In this document: positions 16,012-23,782 of the stretch, piece after piece
How the letters are laid out: each line of letters begins with the position of its first letter
Numbering within the stretch: position 1 is the first letter of the stretch
From: CAYMKL01 sp964390805
GTDB lineage: Bacteria > Chloroflexota > Anaerolineae > VGOG01
Length of the DNA: 41,334 nucleotides
Assembly: GCA_964390805.1 (NCBI GenBank)
Contig: CAYMKL010000054.1
Span: 1 to 41,334, forward strand
Reading direction: 5' to 3'
Position numbers and translations under genes: made by a program
The notes under the pieces: model-generated
What the model was told of the DNA's origin: nothing
Databases searched by the model: none
What the model saw: the letters and a program-made list of their open reading frames with translations, nothing else

Positions 16012-17058
16012 ATGGAAAAGAAAGCCAGCATTCTGATCGTTGACGACGACGCGAACACCCGTCGAAGCCTGTCGCTCATATTTCAAGAGAAGGGTTATAG
16101 GGCGGAGACGGCCGGGATGGGACAAGAGGCCATAGAAAAAGCCCAGGGGAGATTCTTCAACCTGGCGCTGCTCGACATCAGGCTGCCCGACATGGAGGGG
16201 GTGGAGCTGCTAGCGCCTTTGAAGGAAATGCACCCGGACATAGAGCTGATCATGGCCACCGCCTATGCCTCTCTGGAGACGGCAGCGCGAGCCCTGAACG
16301 AGGGGGCATCGGCCTACGTCACCAAGCCCTTGAACATGGATGAGGTATTGGCTATCGTCAGGGAGGCCCTCAAGAAGCAACACCTGGCGATGGAGAACAA
16401 GAGGCTGTACCAGGTGGCTCAGCGGGAGCTGGCTGAGCGCAAGCGGGCGGAGGAGGAACTTCAAGAAAGTAATGTGAAGTTAAAAAGAGCCCTGGAGGGA
16501 ACAGTCTATACCCTGACCTCAGTAATCGAGATGCGGGATCCCCACACGGCCGGCCATCAACAGCGGGTAACCCAACTGGCCTGCGCCATCGCCGAAAGGA
16601 TGGGCCTATCAACCGATCGGATCGAAGGGGTTCGTGTGGCCGGGCTGATTCACGACGTCGGCAAGATCAGTATACCAGCCCAGGTTCTTAGCAAGCCCGG
16701 CCGGTTGAACGAGCTAGAATGGGGTATGATCCAGACCCACCCCCAGGTGGGCTATGACGTATTGAAGACCGTAGAATTCCCGTGGCCGGTGGCCCAAACC
16801 GTGCTTCAGCATCACGAGAGAATAGATGGTTCTGGCTATCCTCACGGGCTATCGGGTGAGGAGATTACTGTGGAAGCAAGAATCCTGGCTGTAGCTGATG
16901 TCGTTGCGGCCATGACCTCTCACCGGCCCTACCGCTCGGCTCGCACGTTAGACAAGGCCCTGGAGGAGATCTCGCAGAACAGAGGCATCCTCTATGATCC
17001 TGAAATAGTGGATGCTTGCCTGAAGCTCTTCACCGAGCGGGGGTTTGCATTTGAGTAA
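16012..17058 (+). CDS. Response regulator with HD-GYP phosphodiesterase output
   Basis: The 348-residue regulator has a REC domain (IVDDD at the start, phospho-acceptor in LLDIRLPDMEG, Asp55, and TKP with Lys105). A coiled coil ending ERKRAEEEL follows, then an HD-GYP domain (VYTLTSVIEMRDPHTAGHQQRV, HDVGK with His214-Asp215, HHERIDGSGYPHGL with GYP 275-277). HD-GYP domains hydrolyse c-di-GMP or related cyclic dinucleotides. ATG 16012 is chosen over the longer frame because REC begins there and the kinase gene ends 1 bp before. Phosphorelay from the upstream kinase would control c-di-GMP breakdown, opposing the cyclase at 12575. Confidence 0.92.
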   Translation: MEKKASILIVDDDANTRRSLSLIFQEKGYRAETAGMGQEAIEKAQGRFFNLALLDIRLPDMEGVELLAPLKEMHPDIELIMATAYASLETAARALNEGASAYVTKPLNMDEVLAIVREALKKQHLAMENKRLYQVAQRELAERKRAEEELQESNVKLKRALEGTVYTLTSVIEMRDPHTAGHQQRVTQLACAIAERMGLSTDRIEGVRVAGLIHDVGKISIPAQVLSKPGRLNELEWGMIQTHPQVGYDVLKTVEFPWPVAQTVLQHHERIDGSGYPHGLSGEEITVEARILAVADVVAAMTSHRPYRSARTLDKALEEISQNRGILYDPEIVDACLKLFTERGFAFE

Positions 17059-18043
17059 TCAGATGGCTTGGGCTCAGGCAGCGACGGTGCTGGAAAATGC
17101 GGGCGTCGAAGAGGCCAGGCTGGACGCCGAGGTTCTGTTGGCCCATGCCCTGGGGATAACCAGAGCTCAACTCCACGCTCGTCCCCAGGACCAGTTGAAC
17201 TCCGCTGAGCTGGCCAGTTATCGCCAATTGATCGAGCGACGTGCACGACGCGAGCCAGTGGCCTACATCGTCGGTCATAAGGAGTTCTACGGGCTCGATT
17301 TGCTTGTTGACAATCGGGTGCTGATCCCCCGGCCCGAGACGGAGCTGCTGGTCGAGAAGGCCATCCAGATCAGCCAGCAGCAATCCGTGGTGGCGGGCGT
17401 GTGTAAATCTTGGGGGAGCGAGCGCCGGTTGAGTAGCGAAGCGTATCGAAACCAAGCGAGCGGCTCTTGGGCGATCCGCTTGGCCTCGATACGTCGCTCC
17501 GCTCCTACTCGGCCGGCGGTGGTTGCCGACGTCGGCACGGGCAGCGGGGCCATCGCCATCAGCCTGGCCGTGCACCTGCCTCAAGCTCTTCGACCTAGCT
17601 CAGGACAAGCCCTGGTCTACGCCACCGATGTCTCCCCCGAAGCCCTGGAGGTAGCAGCCCGCAACTGTCGCCGCCATTGCATCGAAGATCGCGTCCACCT
17701 GCTGCAGGGCCACCTGCTGGAGCCATTGCCAGAGCCCGTTGATCTCATCGTCGCCAACCTGCCCTACGTTAGCCAGGGCGAGTTGGCCCAACTGCCGCCA
17801 GAGATCAACTGCTACGAGCCGAGAGAAGCCCTGAACGGCGGCCCCGACGGCCTCGACCACATCCGTCGGCTGTTGGCCCAGGCGGAGGGGCACCTCAAGC
17901 CCGGCGGAGTCGTCCTGTTGGAAATCGGGGCCACCCAGGGGGAAGCGGTGGTCGCTCTGGCCAGGCGTCATTTCCCAGTGGCTAGAGTCGAAATCGCCCG
18001 GGATTACGCTGGGCTGGATAGGGTCGTGATGGTGGGGGCATAG
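17051..18043 (+). CDS. prmC: PrmC, release-factor glutamine methyltransferase
   Basis: PrmC methylates the glutamine of the GGQ motif of release factors. The N-terminal helical domain (LDAEVLLAHALGI), VAYIVGHKEFYG, LIPRPETELLVE and ADVGTGSGAIAI are typical. The substrate-binding NPPY motif reads NLPY (near residue 236), a known but less common form. Two in-frame insertions enlarge it: about residues 118-155, made from an inverted-repeat element, and LRPSSGQALV. The TTG at 17051 is 7 nt after GGGGG; TTG 17045 or ATG 17063 are alternatives. It overlaps the end of the HD-GYP gene. Confidence 0.9.
   Translation: MSNQMAWAQAATVLENAGVEEARLDAEVLLAHALGITRAQLHARPQDQLNSAELASYRQLIERRARREPVAYIVGHKEFYGLDLLVDNRVLIPRPETELLVEKAIQISQQQSVVAGVCKSWGSERRLSSEAYRNQASGSWAIRLASIRRSAPTRPAVVADVGTGSGAIAISLAVHLPQALRPSSGQALVYATDVSPEALEVAARNCRRHCIEDRVHLLQGHLLEPLPEPVDLIVANLPYVSQGELAQLPPEINCYEPREALNGGPDGLDHIRRLLAQAEGHLKPGGVVLLEIGATQGEAVVALARRHFPVARVEIARDYAGLDRVVMVGA
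17425..17516. repeat. Inverted-repeat element inserted in prmC
   Basis: The left arm (17425-17458, containing GAGTAGCGAAGCGTATCGAA) and right arm (17477-17516, containing TCGATACGTCGCTCCGCTCC) are imperfect inverted complements. This resembles dispersed palindromes seen in many GC-rich genomes. It is translated without breaking the frame, just before the SAM-binding motif. Confidence 0.6.
17583..17610. repeat. Short dispersed-repeat insertion in prmC
   Basis: CTTCGACCTAGCTCAGGACA has the form of a common dispersed repeat (CTTCGACnnGCTCAGGAC). A relative is in the ABC gene near 5464-5497. It encodes LRPSSGQ. Confidence 0.45.
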
Positions 18044-18053
18044 AGAGTCTTGT

Positions 18054-18082
18054 TTGACCACGGCGACAAGTTGTGTTATACT
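18054..18082 (+). promoter_or_regulatory. Promoter of the AbrB/VapC-tsaC cluster
   Basis: TTGACC (18054-18059) and TATACT (18077-18082) have a 17-bp spacer, 40 bp before the antitoxin start. Confidence 0.7.
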
Positions 18083-18122
18083 ATTGCCACACCGGTATTA
18101 CACTTGATCAGGAGGGATAACC

Positions 18123-18383
18123 ATGACCATAACTCTGCGAGCCAAGGTGTCCACCAAGGGCTGGGTAGTCATTCCCGCCCCACTGCGAAAAAAGTACGGC
18201 CTGAAGCCGGGCTCAACTGTGGAGATCTTCGATGCCGGGGGTAGGATCATTCTCTTTCCAGGCATGGAGGATCCCATTGAGGAGGCACACGGCATGCTTG
18301 CCGAGGGACCATCTCTCACCGAAGAACTGCTTGCTGAGCGGGCTAAGGAGTTGGAGCGTGAAGAAGCCAAGTTACGTCGTTGA
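18123..18383 (+). CDS. AbrB/MazE-fold antitoxin
   Basis: The 86-residue protein has a SpoVT/AbrB swapped-hairpin DNA-binding domain (AKVSTKGWVVIPAPLRKKYGLKPGSTVEIF), followed by an acidic helical tail (ELLAERAKELEREEAKLRR) that should wrap the toxin. AGGAGGG lies 6 nt upstream of the ATG. The gene overlaps the PIN toxin by 26 bp. As with other antitoxins it probably represses its own promoter. Confidence 0.88.
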   Translation: MTITLRAKVSTKGWVVIPAPLRKKYGLKPGSTVEIFDAGGRIILFPGMEDPIEEAHGMLAEGPSLTEELLAERAKELEREEAKLRR

Positions 18384-18762
18384 CAGCTACGCGATTATGG
18401 CCTATTTGGGCGACGAAGTTGGAGCAGAACGAGTTAAAGCACTCCTCCGAAAGGCCAAAGGTGATAAGGCCGTTGTCTATCTGAGCCTGATAAATCTGGG
18501 TGAAGTGGCCTACATAGTGGAACGCCGCTATGGGCCCGAACGCCTGCAAGAGGTTCTCGCCAGATTAGCTCAGCTTCCCATCACCATTGTTGAAGCACCT
18601 CATGAGCAGGTCTTAGCTGCGGCCCATGTCAAAGCTCACCATGCTGTATCTTACGCCGACGCCTTCGCCATTGCCCTGGCTGAAGAGAAAGGTGCCCCAG
18701 TAGTCACAGGCGATCCAGAGTTCAAGAAAGTCGAATATCTAGTGCAGGTGGTCTGGTTGTGA
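18358..18762 (+). CDS. PIN-domain toxin (VapC family)
   Basis: The 134-residue protein begins VKKPSYVVDSYAIMAYL, with the first PIN aspartate. It also has LINLGEVAYI, SYADAFAIALA and VVTGDPEFK, giving the acidic metal-binding set of a VapC ribonuclease. GTG 18358 is chosen because AAGGAG lies 7 nt upstream and the PIN fold starts there; the longer frame from 18232 has no domain content. It overlaps both the antitoxin and tsaC (GTGA). Confidence 0.87.
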   Translation: MKKPSYVVDSYAIMAYLGDEVGAERVKALLRKAKGDKAVVYLSLINLGEVAYIVERRYGPERLQEVLARLAQLPITIVEAPHEQVLAAAHVKAHHAVSYADAFAIALAEEKGAPVVTGDPEFKKVEYLVQVVWL

Positions 18763-19502
18763 GAACACAAGTGTTCCCTGCTAGTGAGGAAGCCATCGGT
18801 GTAGCCGCTCGGATTCTGGCAGCGGGCGGCTTGGTCGCCTTCCCCACGGACACGGTCTACGGCGTTGGGGCCCATGCTTTCCAGCCCGATGCCGTGGAGC
18901 GAATCTATCAGGCCAAGATCCGTCCACGGGACAAGGCTATACCCATCCTCCTGGGTCGGGCTGACGATCTATCGCTCGTAACTGAAGGGATCACAGAGAC
19001 CGCCTGGCTCTTGGCCGAGAGGTTTTGGCCCGGTGGCTTGACCCTGGTGCTGCCCAAAAAAGCCGATGTCCCTGACGTCGTCAGCGCTGGCGGCCCCACT
19101 GTGGCCGTACGAGTGCCCGACCACCCGCTGCCCCTGGCTCTGATCGACGCCCTGGGCGCTCCCCTCGCCGCCACCAGCGCCAATTTGAGTGGTCGTCCCA
19201 GTCTCGTCACCGTCCAAGAGGTGGAGGCCGAGCTGGGAGGCCGCATTGAGCTTATCCTGGACGGCGGGCGGTGCCCCGGCGGCATCCCCTCTACCGTATT
19301 GGATTTGACTACAGACCCACCGACTGTCCTGCGTGCTGGAGCTATCGGTGTAGAGGAGATCGAAGCCGCGCTGACTAGCGTTTTGCACAAAGGAGAAACC
19401 TACACACGCTCAGAGCGGATCGCCAGATCCGTGACTGCCCCAAACCGGCCCTGCCAAGCGTCGGATCTGGCAATCCGACACGAGCAGCAAGGAAAGTGCT
19501 GA
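18759..19502 (+). CDS. tsaC: TsaC/Sua5-type threonylcarbamoyl-AMP synthase
   Basis: This YrdC-domain enzyme makes threonylcarbamoyl-AMP from Thr, bicarbonate and ATP, the first step of tRNA t6A synthesis. It supplies the TsaB/D/E system encoded upstream. Motifs are LVAFPTDTVYGVGAHAF, KIRPRDKAIPIL, RFWPGGLTLVL and ATSANLSG. At 247 residues it is about 35 longer than the YrdC domain. The extra C-terminus (from about residue 213, GETYTRSERIARS...) is encoded by an inverted-repeat element, not by a Sua5 domain. The GTG start overlaps the PIN toxin stop. Confidence 0.92.
   Translation: MRTQVFPASEEAIGVAARILAAGGLVAFPTDTVYGVGAHAFQPDAVERIYQAKIRPRDKAIPILLGRADDLSLVTEGITETAWLLAERFWPGGLTLVLPKKADVPDVVSAGGPTVAVRVPDHPLPLALIDALGAPLAATSANLSGRPSLVTVQEVEAELGGRIELILDGGRCPGGIPSTVLDLTTDPPTVLRAGAIGVEEIEAALTSVLHKGETYTRSERIARSVTAPNRPCQASDLAIRHEQQGKC
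19416..19477. repeat. Palindromic element forming the tsaC 3' end
   Basis: CGGATCGCCAGATCCG (19416-19431) and CGGATCTGGCAATCCG (19462-19477) are inverted with one mismatch. The element encodes most of the non-conserved TsaC tail. Confidence 0.6.
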
Positions 19503-19514
19503 AAGGATCAGAGT

Positions 19515-20204
19515 ATGCTATTTGTCGGATTAAAGGATCCCGTTCTTCTTTTTTACCTCCTGATCGGATTCCTCGTGGGCTTCACCATCCACGAAAGTAG
19601 TCACGCATTGATGGCCTATGCTCTGGGCGATCCCACTGCCAAGAACAAGGGGCGGCTATCCCTCAATCCCCTCGCCCACCTCCACCCCCTGGGAACGCTG
19701 TCAATTCTCCTGCTGGGTTTAGGCTGGGGCCAGCCAGTGCCCATAGACGCTGACAAGCTCCGTCCTGGGCCGAAAGTGGGCATGGCTCTGGTCGGCCTCG
19801 CGGGGCCTTTGGCTAACCTGCTGACCGCGGCTCTCCTGGCCATTCCGCTCAGGTTGCGCCTTCCCATCTTCACACCGCAAAAGATTGGGGGCTTTGTCGT
19901 CTCCTGGGGACTACTGCTCTCCTGGGTGGTTTGGCTGAACATCGGTATGGCTCTCTTCAACCTCATACCTCTCACGCCACTGGATGGTTCAAGGCTTCTA
20001 TCCATGCTTTTGCCCTCTCGCTGGTTCAACATCCTCGCTCGCTATGAACTCTATGGCCTGATCCTGATAATCGTTCTGCTTGTTTTAGAAAGATTCACCC
20101 AGGTAGGCATTCTGACGGGGCTACTTTACCCGCCTATTGACTTCGTGTGGGAGAGGTTGGCCAACCTGACCTCACCTTTCCCCTGGCGCGAGTTATTCAT
20201 CTGA
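19515..20204 (+). CDS. Site-2 protease family (M50) membrane metalloprotease
   Basis: The 229-residue integral membrane protein carries HESSH at residues 26-30 (zinc ligands and catalytic Glu) in the first helix. It also has NPLAHLHPLGTL and, in a later helix, NLIPLTPLDGSRLL, where the Asp of LDG is the third zinc ligand. These are the minimal site-2 protease core. No PDZ or CBS domain is present, so it belongs to the small M50 class. Such proteases cut membrane-bound regulators or signal remnants; the substrate is unknown. It sits between tsaC and rpiB with short gaps. Confidence 0.88.
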   Translation: MLFVGLKDPVLLFYLLIGFLVGFTIHESSHALMAYALGDPTAKNKGRLSLNPLAHLHPLGTLSILLLGLGWGQPVPIDADKLRPGPKVGMALVGLAGPLANLLTAALLAIPLRLRLPIFTPQKIGGFVVSWGLLLSWVVWLNIGMALFNLIPLTPLDGSRLLSMLLPSRWFNILARYELYGLILIIVLLVLERFTQVGILTGLLYPPIDFVWERLANLTSPFPWRELFI

Positions 20205-20210
20205 AACAAG

Positions 20211-20654
20211 ATGCGTATTGCTATCGGTGCAGATCATGCTGGCTTCCATCTCAAAGAGACCATAGCCAAACTCCTCGCGGAGTTGGGTCATGAATATCGC
20301 GACTTCGGAGCGCACAACACCGAGCCTTCCGACTATCCAGATTCCGCCCGAGCCGTGGCTGAAGCGGTGGTTCAGGGTGATTTCCAGCGAGGCATCCTGG
20401 TCTGTGGCAATGGCATCGGCGCGTGCATCACGGCCAACAAAGTGTCGGGCATCCGGGCGGCAGTGTGCCACGACACCCTCTCCGCTCGCCAAAGCAGGCA
20501 GAACCTCGACGCCAATGTCCTCTGCCTGGGGGAGCGGATCATCGGCGCGGACCTGGCGCTGGAGATCGTTCGGGTTTGGCTGGCCGCCGACTTCTCAGAG
20601 CTGGAGCGCTATCGCCGCCGGCTGGCCAAGGTGGCCGCGCTAGAGGGAAAGTAA
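20211..20654 (+). CDS. rpiB: Ribose-5-phosphate isomerase B
   Basis: The 147-residue RpiB/LacAB-family protein interconverts ribose-5-phosphate and ribulose-5-phosphate. It begins MRIAIGADHAGFHLKE and has DYPDSARAVAEAV, VCGNGIGACITANKV with Cys65 as the likely catalytic base, and LDANVLCLGERIIG. The usual CGTGIG loop reads CGNGIG, a change at the substrate-binding Thr that could alter preference. It is 6 bp from the M50 gene and 3 bp from the glycosyltransferase. Confidence 0.9.
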   Translation: MRIAIGADHAGFHLKETIAKLLAELGHEYRDFGAHNTEPSDYPDSARAVAEAVVQGDFQRGILVCGNGIGACITANKVSGIRAAVCHDTLSARQSRQNLDANVLCLGERIIGADLALEIVRVWLAADFSELERYRRRLAKVAALEGK

Positions 20655-20657
20655 GCG

Positions 20658-21785
20658 ATGCTCATCGGCATTGACGCCAGCCGAAGCGTGGCTCAAGAGC
20701 GGACGGGTACAGAGAACTACTCTCTTAATCTTATCCGCCACCTTTTAGCCTTACAGAGCGATCACCGCTATCGCCTCTACTTCAATCGCTCCCCCTCTTT
20801 CCCCCCCAACTTCGGGGGGGAGGAAAGGAGGACGGCGACCTTGCGCCCCTGCGACCTGCGAATCATGCCCTTCCCCCGCCTCTGGACCCATCTGCGCCTC
20901 TCCTGGGAGATGGCCCGCTGCCCTCCCGACCTGCTCTTCGTCCCCGCCCACGTCCTGCCCATCGTTCACCCCCATCGCAGCGTGGTCACCGTCCACGACC
21001 TGGGCTATCTATACTATCCACAGGCCCATCGTCTTCTGGATCGTCTTTACCTGGACCTCTCCACCCGCTACAACGCGCGCGTCTCCACCCATCTAATCGC
21101 CGACTCGTTGGCCACCAAACGCGATCTCATCGAGCGCTACGGCACCGAGCCCGACAAGATCACCGTCGTTTACCCCGGTTACGATGAGACGACCTTCCAG
21201 CCAGTGAGAGATGAAGAAGCCATCAGGGTGGTCAAAGCCGAATACGGCATTGCGGGCGACTACGTCCTCTTCGTAGGAACCCTGCAACCCCGCAAAAACC
21301 TGACCCGCCTGATTGAAGCCTTTGCCGATTTGCGATTTGCGATTTGCGATTTGCGATTGGTGATCGCAGGGAAGAAAGGCTGGCTCTACGAGCAGATTTT
21401 CCAGCAAGTCGAGCAGCTTGGATTGAGGGGAAGAGTGGTTTTCACGGGCTATGTGCCGGAGGGAGACCTCCCCGCCCTCCTGTCCGGCGCCAGCCTATTC
21501 GTTTTCCCCTCCCTCTACGAGGGCTTCGGATTGCCGGTCCTGGAGGCCATGGCCTGCGGGACCCCCGTCGTCTGCTCCAATGTCTCCTCGCTGCCTGAGG
21601 TGGCGGGGGATGCGGCTCTCCTGGTTGATCCACTGGACGTGGAGGGGCTGGCGGTGGCCATGGGGCGCGTCCTCGGCGACGAGGAGTTGCGGGCAGAATT
21701 GATAGAGCGCGGCTTCGAGCAGGCCAGGAAATTCTCGTGGGAGAGATGCGCCCGCGCGATCCTGAAAGTGCTGGAGAGAGTCTAG
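20658..21785 (+). CDS. GT4-family glycosyltransferase
   Basis: The 375-residue protein has a GT-B fold: N-terminal GIDASR and GTENYSLNLIRHLL, then YVLFVGTLQPRKNLTRLIEAF, and the C-terminal donor site PSLYEGFGLPVLEAMACGTPVV with the two glutamates of retaining GT4 enzymes. It likely transfers a nucleotide-sugar-derived hexose or mannose in cell-surface glycan assembly. Two repeat insertions are visible: a C/G-run palindrome encoding PSFPPNFGGEERR (20790-20830), and four exact GATTTGC units encoding DLRFAICDLR inside the donor domain. It lies 3 bp after rpiB and directly before the GT9-GT26 fusion. Confidence 0.88.
   Translation: MLIGIDASRSVAQERTGTENYSLNLIRHLLALQSDHRYRLYFNRSPSFPPNFGGEERRTATLRPCDLRIMPFPRLWTHLRLSWEMARCPPDLLFVPAHVLPIVHPHRSVVTVHDLGYLYYPQAHRLLDRLYLDLSTRYNARVSTHLIADSLATKRDLIERYGTEPDKITVVYPGYDETTFQPVRDEEAIRVVKAEYGIAGDYVLFVGTLQPRKNLTRLIEAFADLRFAICDLRLVIAGKKGWLYEQIFQQVEQLGLRGRVVFTGYVPEGDLPALLSGASLFVFPSLYEGFGLPVLEAMACGTPVVCSNVSSLPEVAGDAALLVDPLDVEGLAVAMGRVLGDEELRAELIERGFEQARKFSWERCARAILKVLERV
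20790..20830. repeat. C/G-run palindromic insertion in the GT4 gene
   Basis: A CCTCTTTCCCCCCC arm, an AACTTC loop and a GGGGGGGAGGAAAGG arm lie in frame. A relative, with TCTCCCCTCCCTACCAGG, is at 22358-22404. Confidence 0.5.
21327..21354. repeat. Heptamer tract (GATTTGC x4) in the GT4 gene
   Basis: Four exact tandem 7-bp units extend the loop between the EAFADL and LVIAGKKG strands. Confidence 0.8.
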
Positions 21786-23735
21786 ATGGTCGAATCGTCG
21801 GACCAAGGACCACCTGACCACCTGACCAAGGACCACCTGACCATTTTGGTTGTCAAGCTGTCCGATATAGGCGATGTTCTCACCGCCACCCCAGCCCTGC
21901 GTGCCCTGCGGGAGAGCTTCCCCGTCGCCCGCCTGGAGGCCCTCGTCCCCCCCAACTCTGCGCCCGTCCTGGCCCAATCGCCCCTGGTGGATGACGTCAT
22001 CGTCTTTGACAAATTCCAATACGACAGACCTATTGACGCCTTTAGGCCGTCCTCCCTGGCCGCTCTTGTCCGCTTGGCCCGCGATCTGCGCCGTCAACGC
22101 TACGACTGCCTGGTCATCCTACACCATCTCACCACTCGTTGGGGAGCGCTGAAGTACGCCGCCCTTGCCCTGACCAGCGGAGCCAAAATCCGGGCCGGCC
22201 TGGACAACGGGCGGGGCTGGTTTCTAACCCATCGGGCGCGCGATCACGGCTTCGGCGTCAGGCACGAGGTGGAGTATTGGCTGGACGTGGTGGCAGCCAT
22301 CGGGGCGAAAACGGAGGACACCTCACTAGAGATGGCCATTGGTGAGAATGACCAGATCCCCTCCCTTTTCTCCCCTCCCTACCAGGGGGGGGCCGGGGAG
22401 AGGTGTCCGCTGGTTGCTGTTCATCCTGGCTCCGGGAGCTACAGCCTGGCCCGGCGGTGGTCGGCGGAGGGATTCGCCCACGTGGCCGACGCACTGGTCA
22501 AGCACCACGACGCGCGCATCGTCTTGGTGGGCGCATCCGCTGACGGCGTCTCCCAGGTGGCCTCACTGATGCGCTCGGAGGCTGTGAATCTGGAGGGGAA
22601 GACGACCTTGGGGCAATTGGCTGCCATCCTGAAGAGATGTGACCTTTTCATCGGCGCTGACTCTGGCGTGATGCACCTGGCGGCAGCGGTGGGCACGCCG
22701 CTGGTGGCCATCTTCGGGCCTTCCAATCATCGCGCCTGGGGGCCATGGCCGCCTGGAGGCGAGGAACGAGGGACGAGAGACGAGGGACGAGGGACGAGAG
22801 ACGAGGGACGAGGGAGGGCTGTGATAGTGCGGGCAGACTTGCCTTGTAGTCCTTGTTCGTACATGGGCTTCTCGGTGGGCATGAGGGAAGGGTGCGAGGC
22901 CCGAACGTGCATGAGGATGGTGACGCCGGAGATAGTGCTAGCGGCGGCAGAGGCGCTATTGCAAGGAAGCACCAACTTCCAACTTCCAACCTCCAATATC
23001 CAATATCCAACATCTGTCATCCTCGGCGTGCGGGCGGATAACGTCAACTACGACCAGGCCCTCTCCCTCATTGAAGGTTTTGTCATCAGCCGCACCCCCC
23101 ACCAGGTGGTCACTGTCAACCCTGAATTCATCGTAGCTGCTCGGTCTGACCATGATTTCCGCAACATCCTCAATGCCTCTTCCCTGGCCCTGCCTGACGG
23201 GGTTGGCCTTCTGTGGGCGTCGCGTTTCCTGGGCCATCCCTTACAAGAGCGGGTGACGGGGACCGACACGGTGCAGCGCGTAGCGGCCTTGGCTGCCCAA
23301 AAGGGCTACAGCTTGTTTCTATTGGGTGCTGCCCCGGGTGTGGCCGTAGCGACCGCTGCCAGCCTCTGTGAGACATACCCAGGCTTGAGGATTGTCGGCA
23401 CCCACGCCGGTTCGCCAGCCCTGGAGGAGGAGGACGCGATCGTTCGCCTGATTCAGAGGGCGAAGCCGGACATCCTCTTCGTAGCCTATGGTGCTCCAGC
23501 CCAGGACAAGTGGATCGCCCGCAACCTGGAGAGATTGGGAGTGCCGGTGGCAATGGGTGTGGGCGGCGCTTTCGATTTCATCTCTGGCCGGGCAAGAAGA
23601 GCCCCTCGTTGGGTGCAGCGCGTGGGCCTGGAGTGGTTGCACCGGCTTCTCCATGAGCCGTGGAGGTGGCGTAGGATGCTCGCCCTGCCGAGATTTGTGT
23701 GGTTGGTGGTGTGGGAGCGTTTGACAAAAGGTTGA
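21786..23735 (+). CDS. Fusion of GT9 (heptosyltransferase-like) and GT26 (WecG/TagA) glycosyltransferases
   Basis: The 649-residue protein joins two complete enzymes. Residues about 18-380 are a GT9 domain (VVKLSDIGDVLTATPALRAL, VHPGSGS, IGADSGVMHLAAAVGTPLVAIFG). Residues about 412-640 are a WecG/TagA/CpsF domain (VTVNPEFIVAAR, LPDGVGLLWASRF, VTGTDTVQRV, YGAPAQDKWIARN). The linker GSTNFQLPTSNIQYPTS is encoded by six tandem 7-bp units. Further repeat DNA forms the first residues (GGACCAC/CTGACCA units), an SPPYQGGAGER loop, and a GTRDEGRGTRDEGR loop. GT9 enzymes use ADP-heptose, whose synthesis is encoded at 25561-27057; GT26 enzymes add ManNAc-type sugars to polyprenyl-linked acceptors. A surface-polymer role is inferred. 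Confidence 0.9.
   Translation: MVESSDQGPPDHLTKDHLTILVVKLSDIGDVLTATPALRALRESFPVARLEALVPPNSAPVLAQSPLVDDVIVFDKFQYDRPIDAFRPSSLAALVRLARDLRRQRYDCLVILHHLTTRWGALKYAALALTSGAKIRAGLDNGRGWFLTHRARDHGFGVRHEVEYWLDVVAAIGAKTEDTSLEMAIGENDQIPSLFSPPYQGGAGERCPLVAVHPGSGSYSLARRWSAEGFAHVADALVKHHDARIVLVGASADGVSQVASLMRSEAVNLEGKTTLGQLAAILKRCDLFIGADSGVMHLAAAVGTPLVAIFGPSNHRAWGPWPPGGEERGTRDEGRGTRDEGRGRAVIVRADLPCSPCSYMGFSVGMREGCEARTCMRMVTPEIVLAAAEALLQGSTNFQLPTSNIQYPTSVILGVRADNVNYDQALSLIEGFVISRTPHQVVTVNPEFIVAARSDHDFRNILNASSLALPDGVGLLWASRFLGHPLQERVTGTDTVQRVAALAAQKGYSLFLLGAAPGVAVATAASLCETYPGLRIVGTHAGSPALEEEDAIVRLIQRAKPDILFVAYGAPAQDKWIARNLERLGVPVAMGVGGAFDFISGRARRAPRWVQRVGLEWLHRLLHEPWRWRRMLALPRFVWLVVWERLTKG
21800..21844. repeat. 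7/8-bp repeat tract at the start of the GT9 domain
   Basis: GGACCAA, GGACCAC and CTGACCAC-type units are repeated, encoding DQGPPDHLTKDHLT just before the first beta strand. Confidence 0.6.
22358..22404. repeat. C/G-run palindromic insertion in the GT9 domain
   Basis: CTCCCTTTTCTCCCCTCCC and GGGGGGGGCCGGGGAGAGG flank TACCA. It encodes SLFSPPYQGGAGER and is related to 20790-20830. Confidence 0.5.
22761..22815. repeat. Heptamer tract (GAGGGAC/GAGAGAC) in the GT9 domain
   Basis: Seven complete 7-bp units and a partial one encode EERGTRDEGRGTRDEGRG. Confidence 0.8.
22972..23013. repeat. Heptamer tract forming the GT9-GT26 linker
   Basis: Six 7-bp units (CCAACTT x2, CCAACCT, CCAATAT x2, CCAACAT), 42 bp or exactly 14 codons, lie between the two enzyme domains. 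Confidence 0.8.
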
Positions 23736-23749
23736 AAGTGTGTTATTCT
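23721..23749 (+). promoter_or_regulatory. Promoter of the AbrB/PIN TA pair
   Basis: TTGACA (23721-23726) and TATTCT (23744-23749) have a 17-bp spacer and overlap the end of the fusion glycosyltransferase gene. Confidence 0.65.
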
Positions 23750-23782
23750 ACTTCTTAGAGATTCCTACTTTTGGAGGCAATG

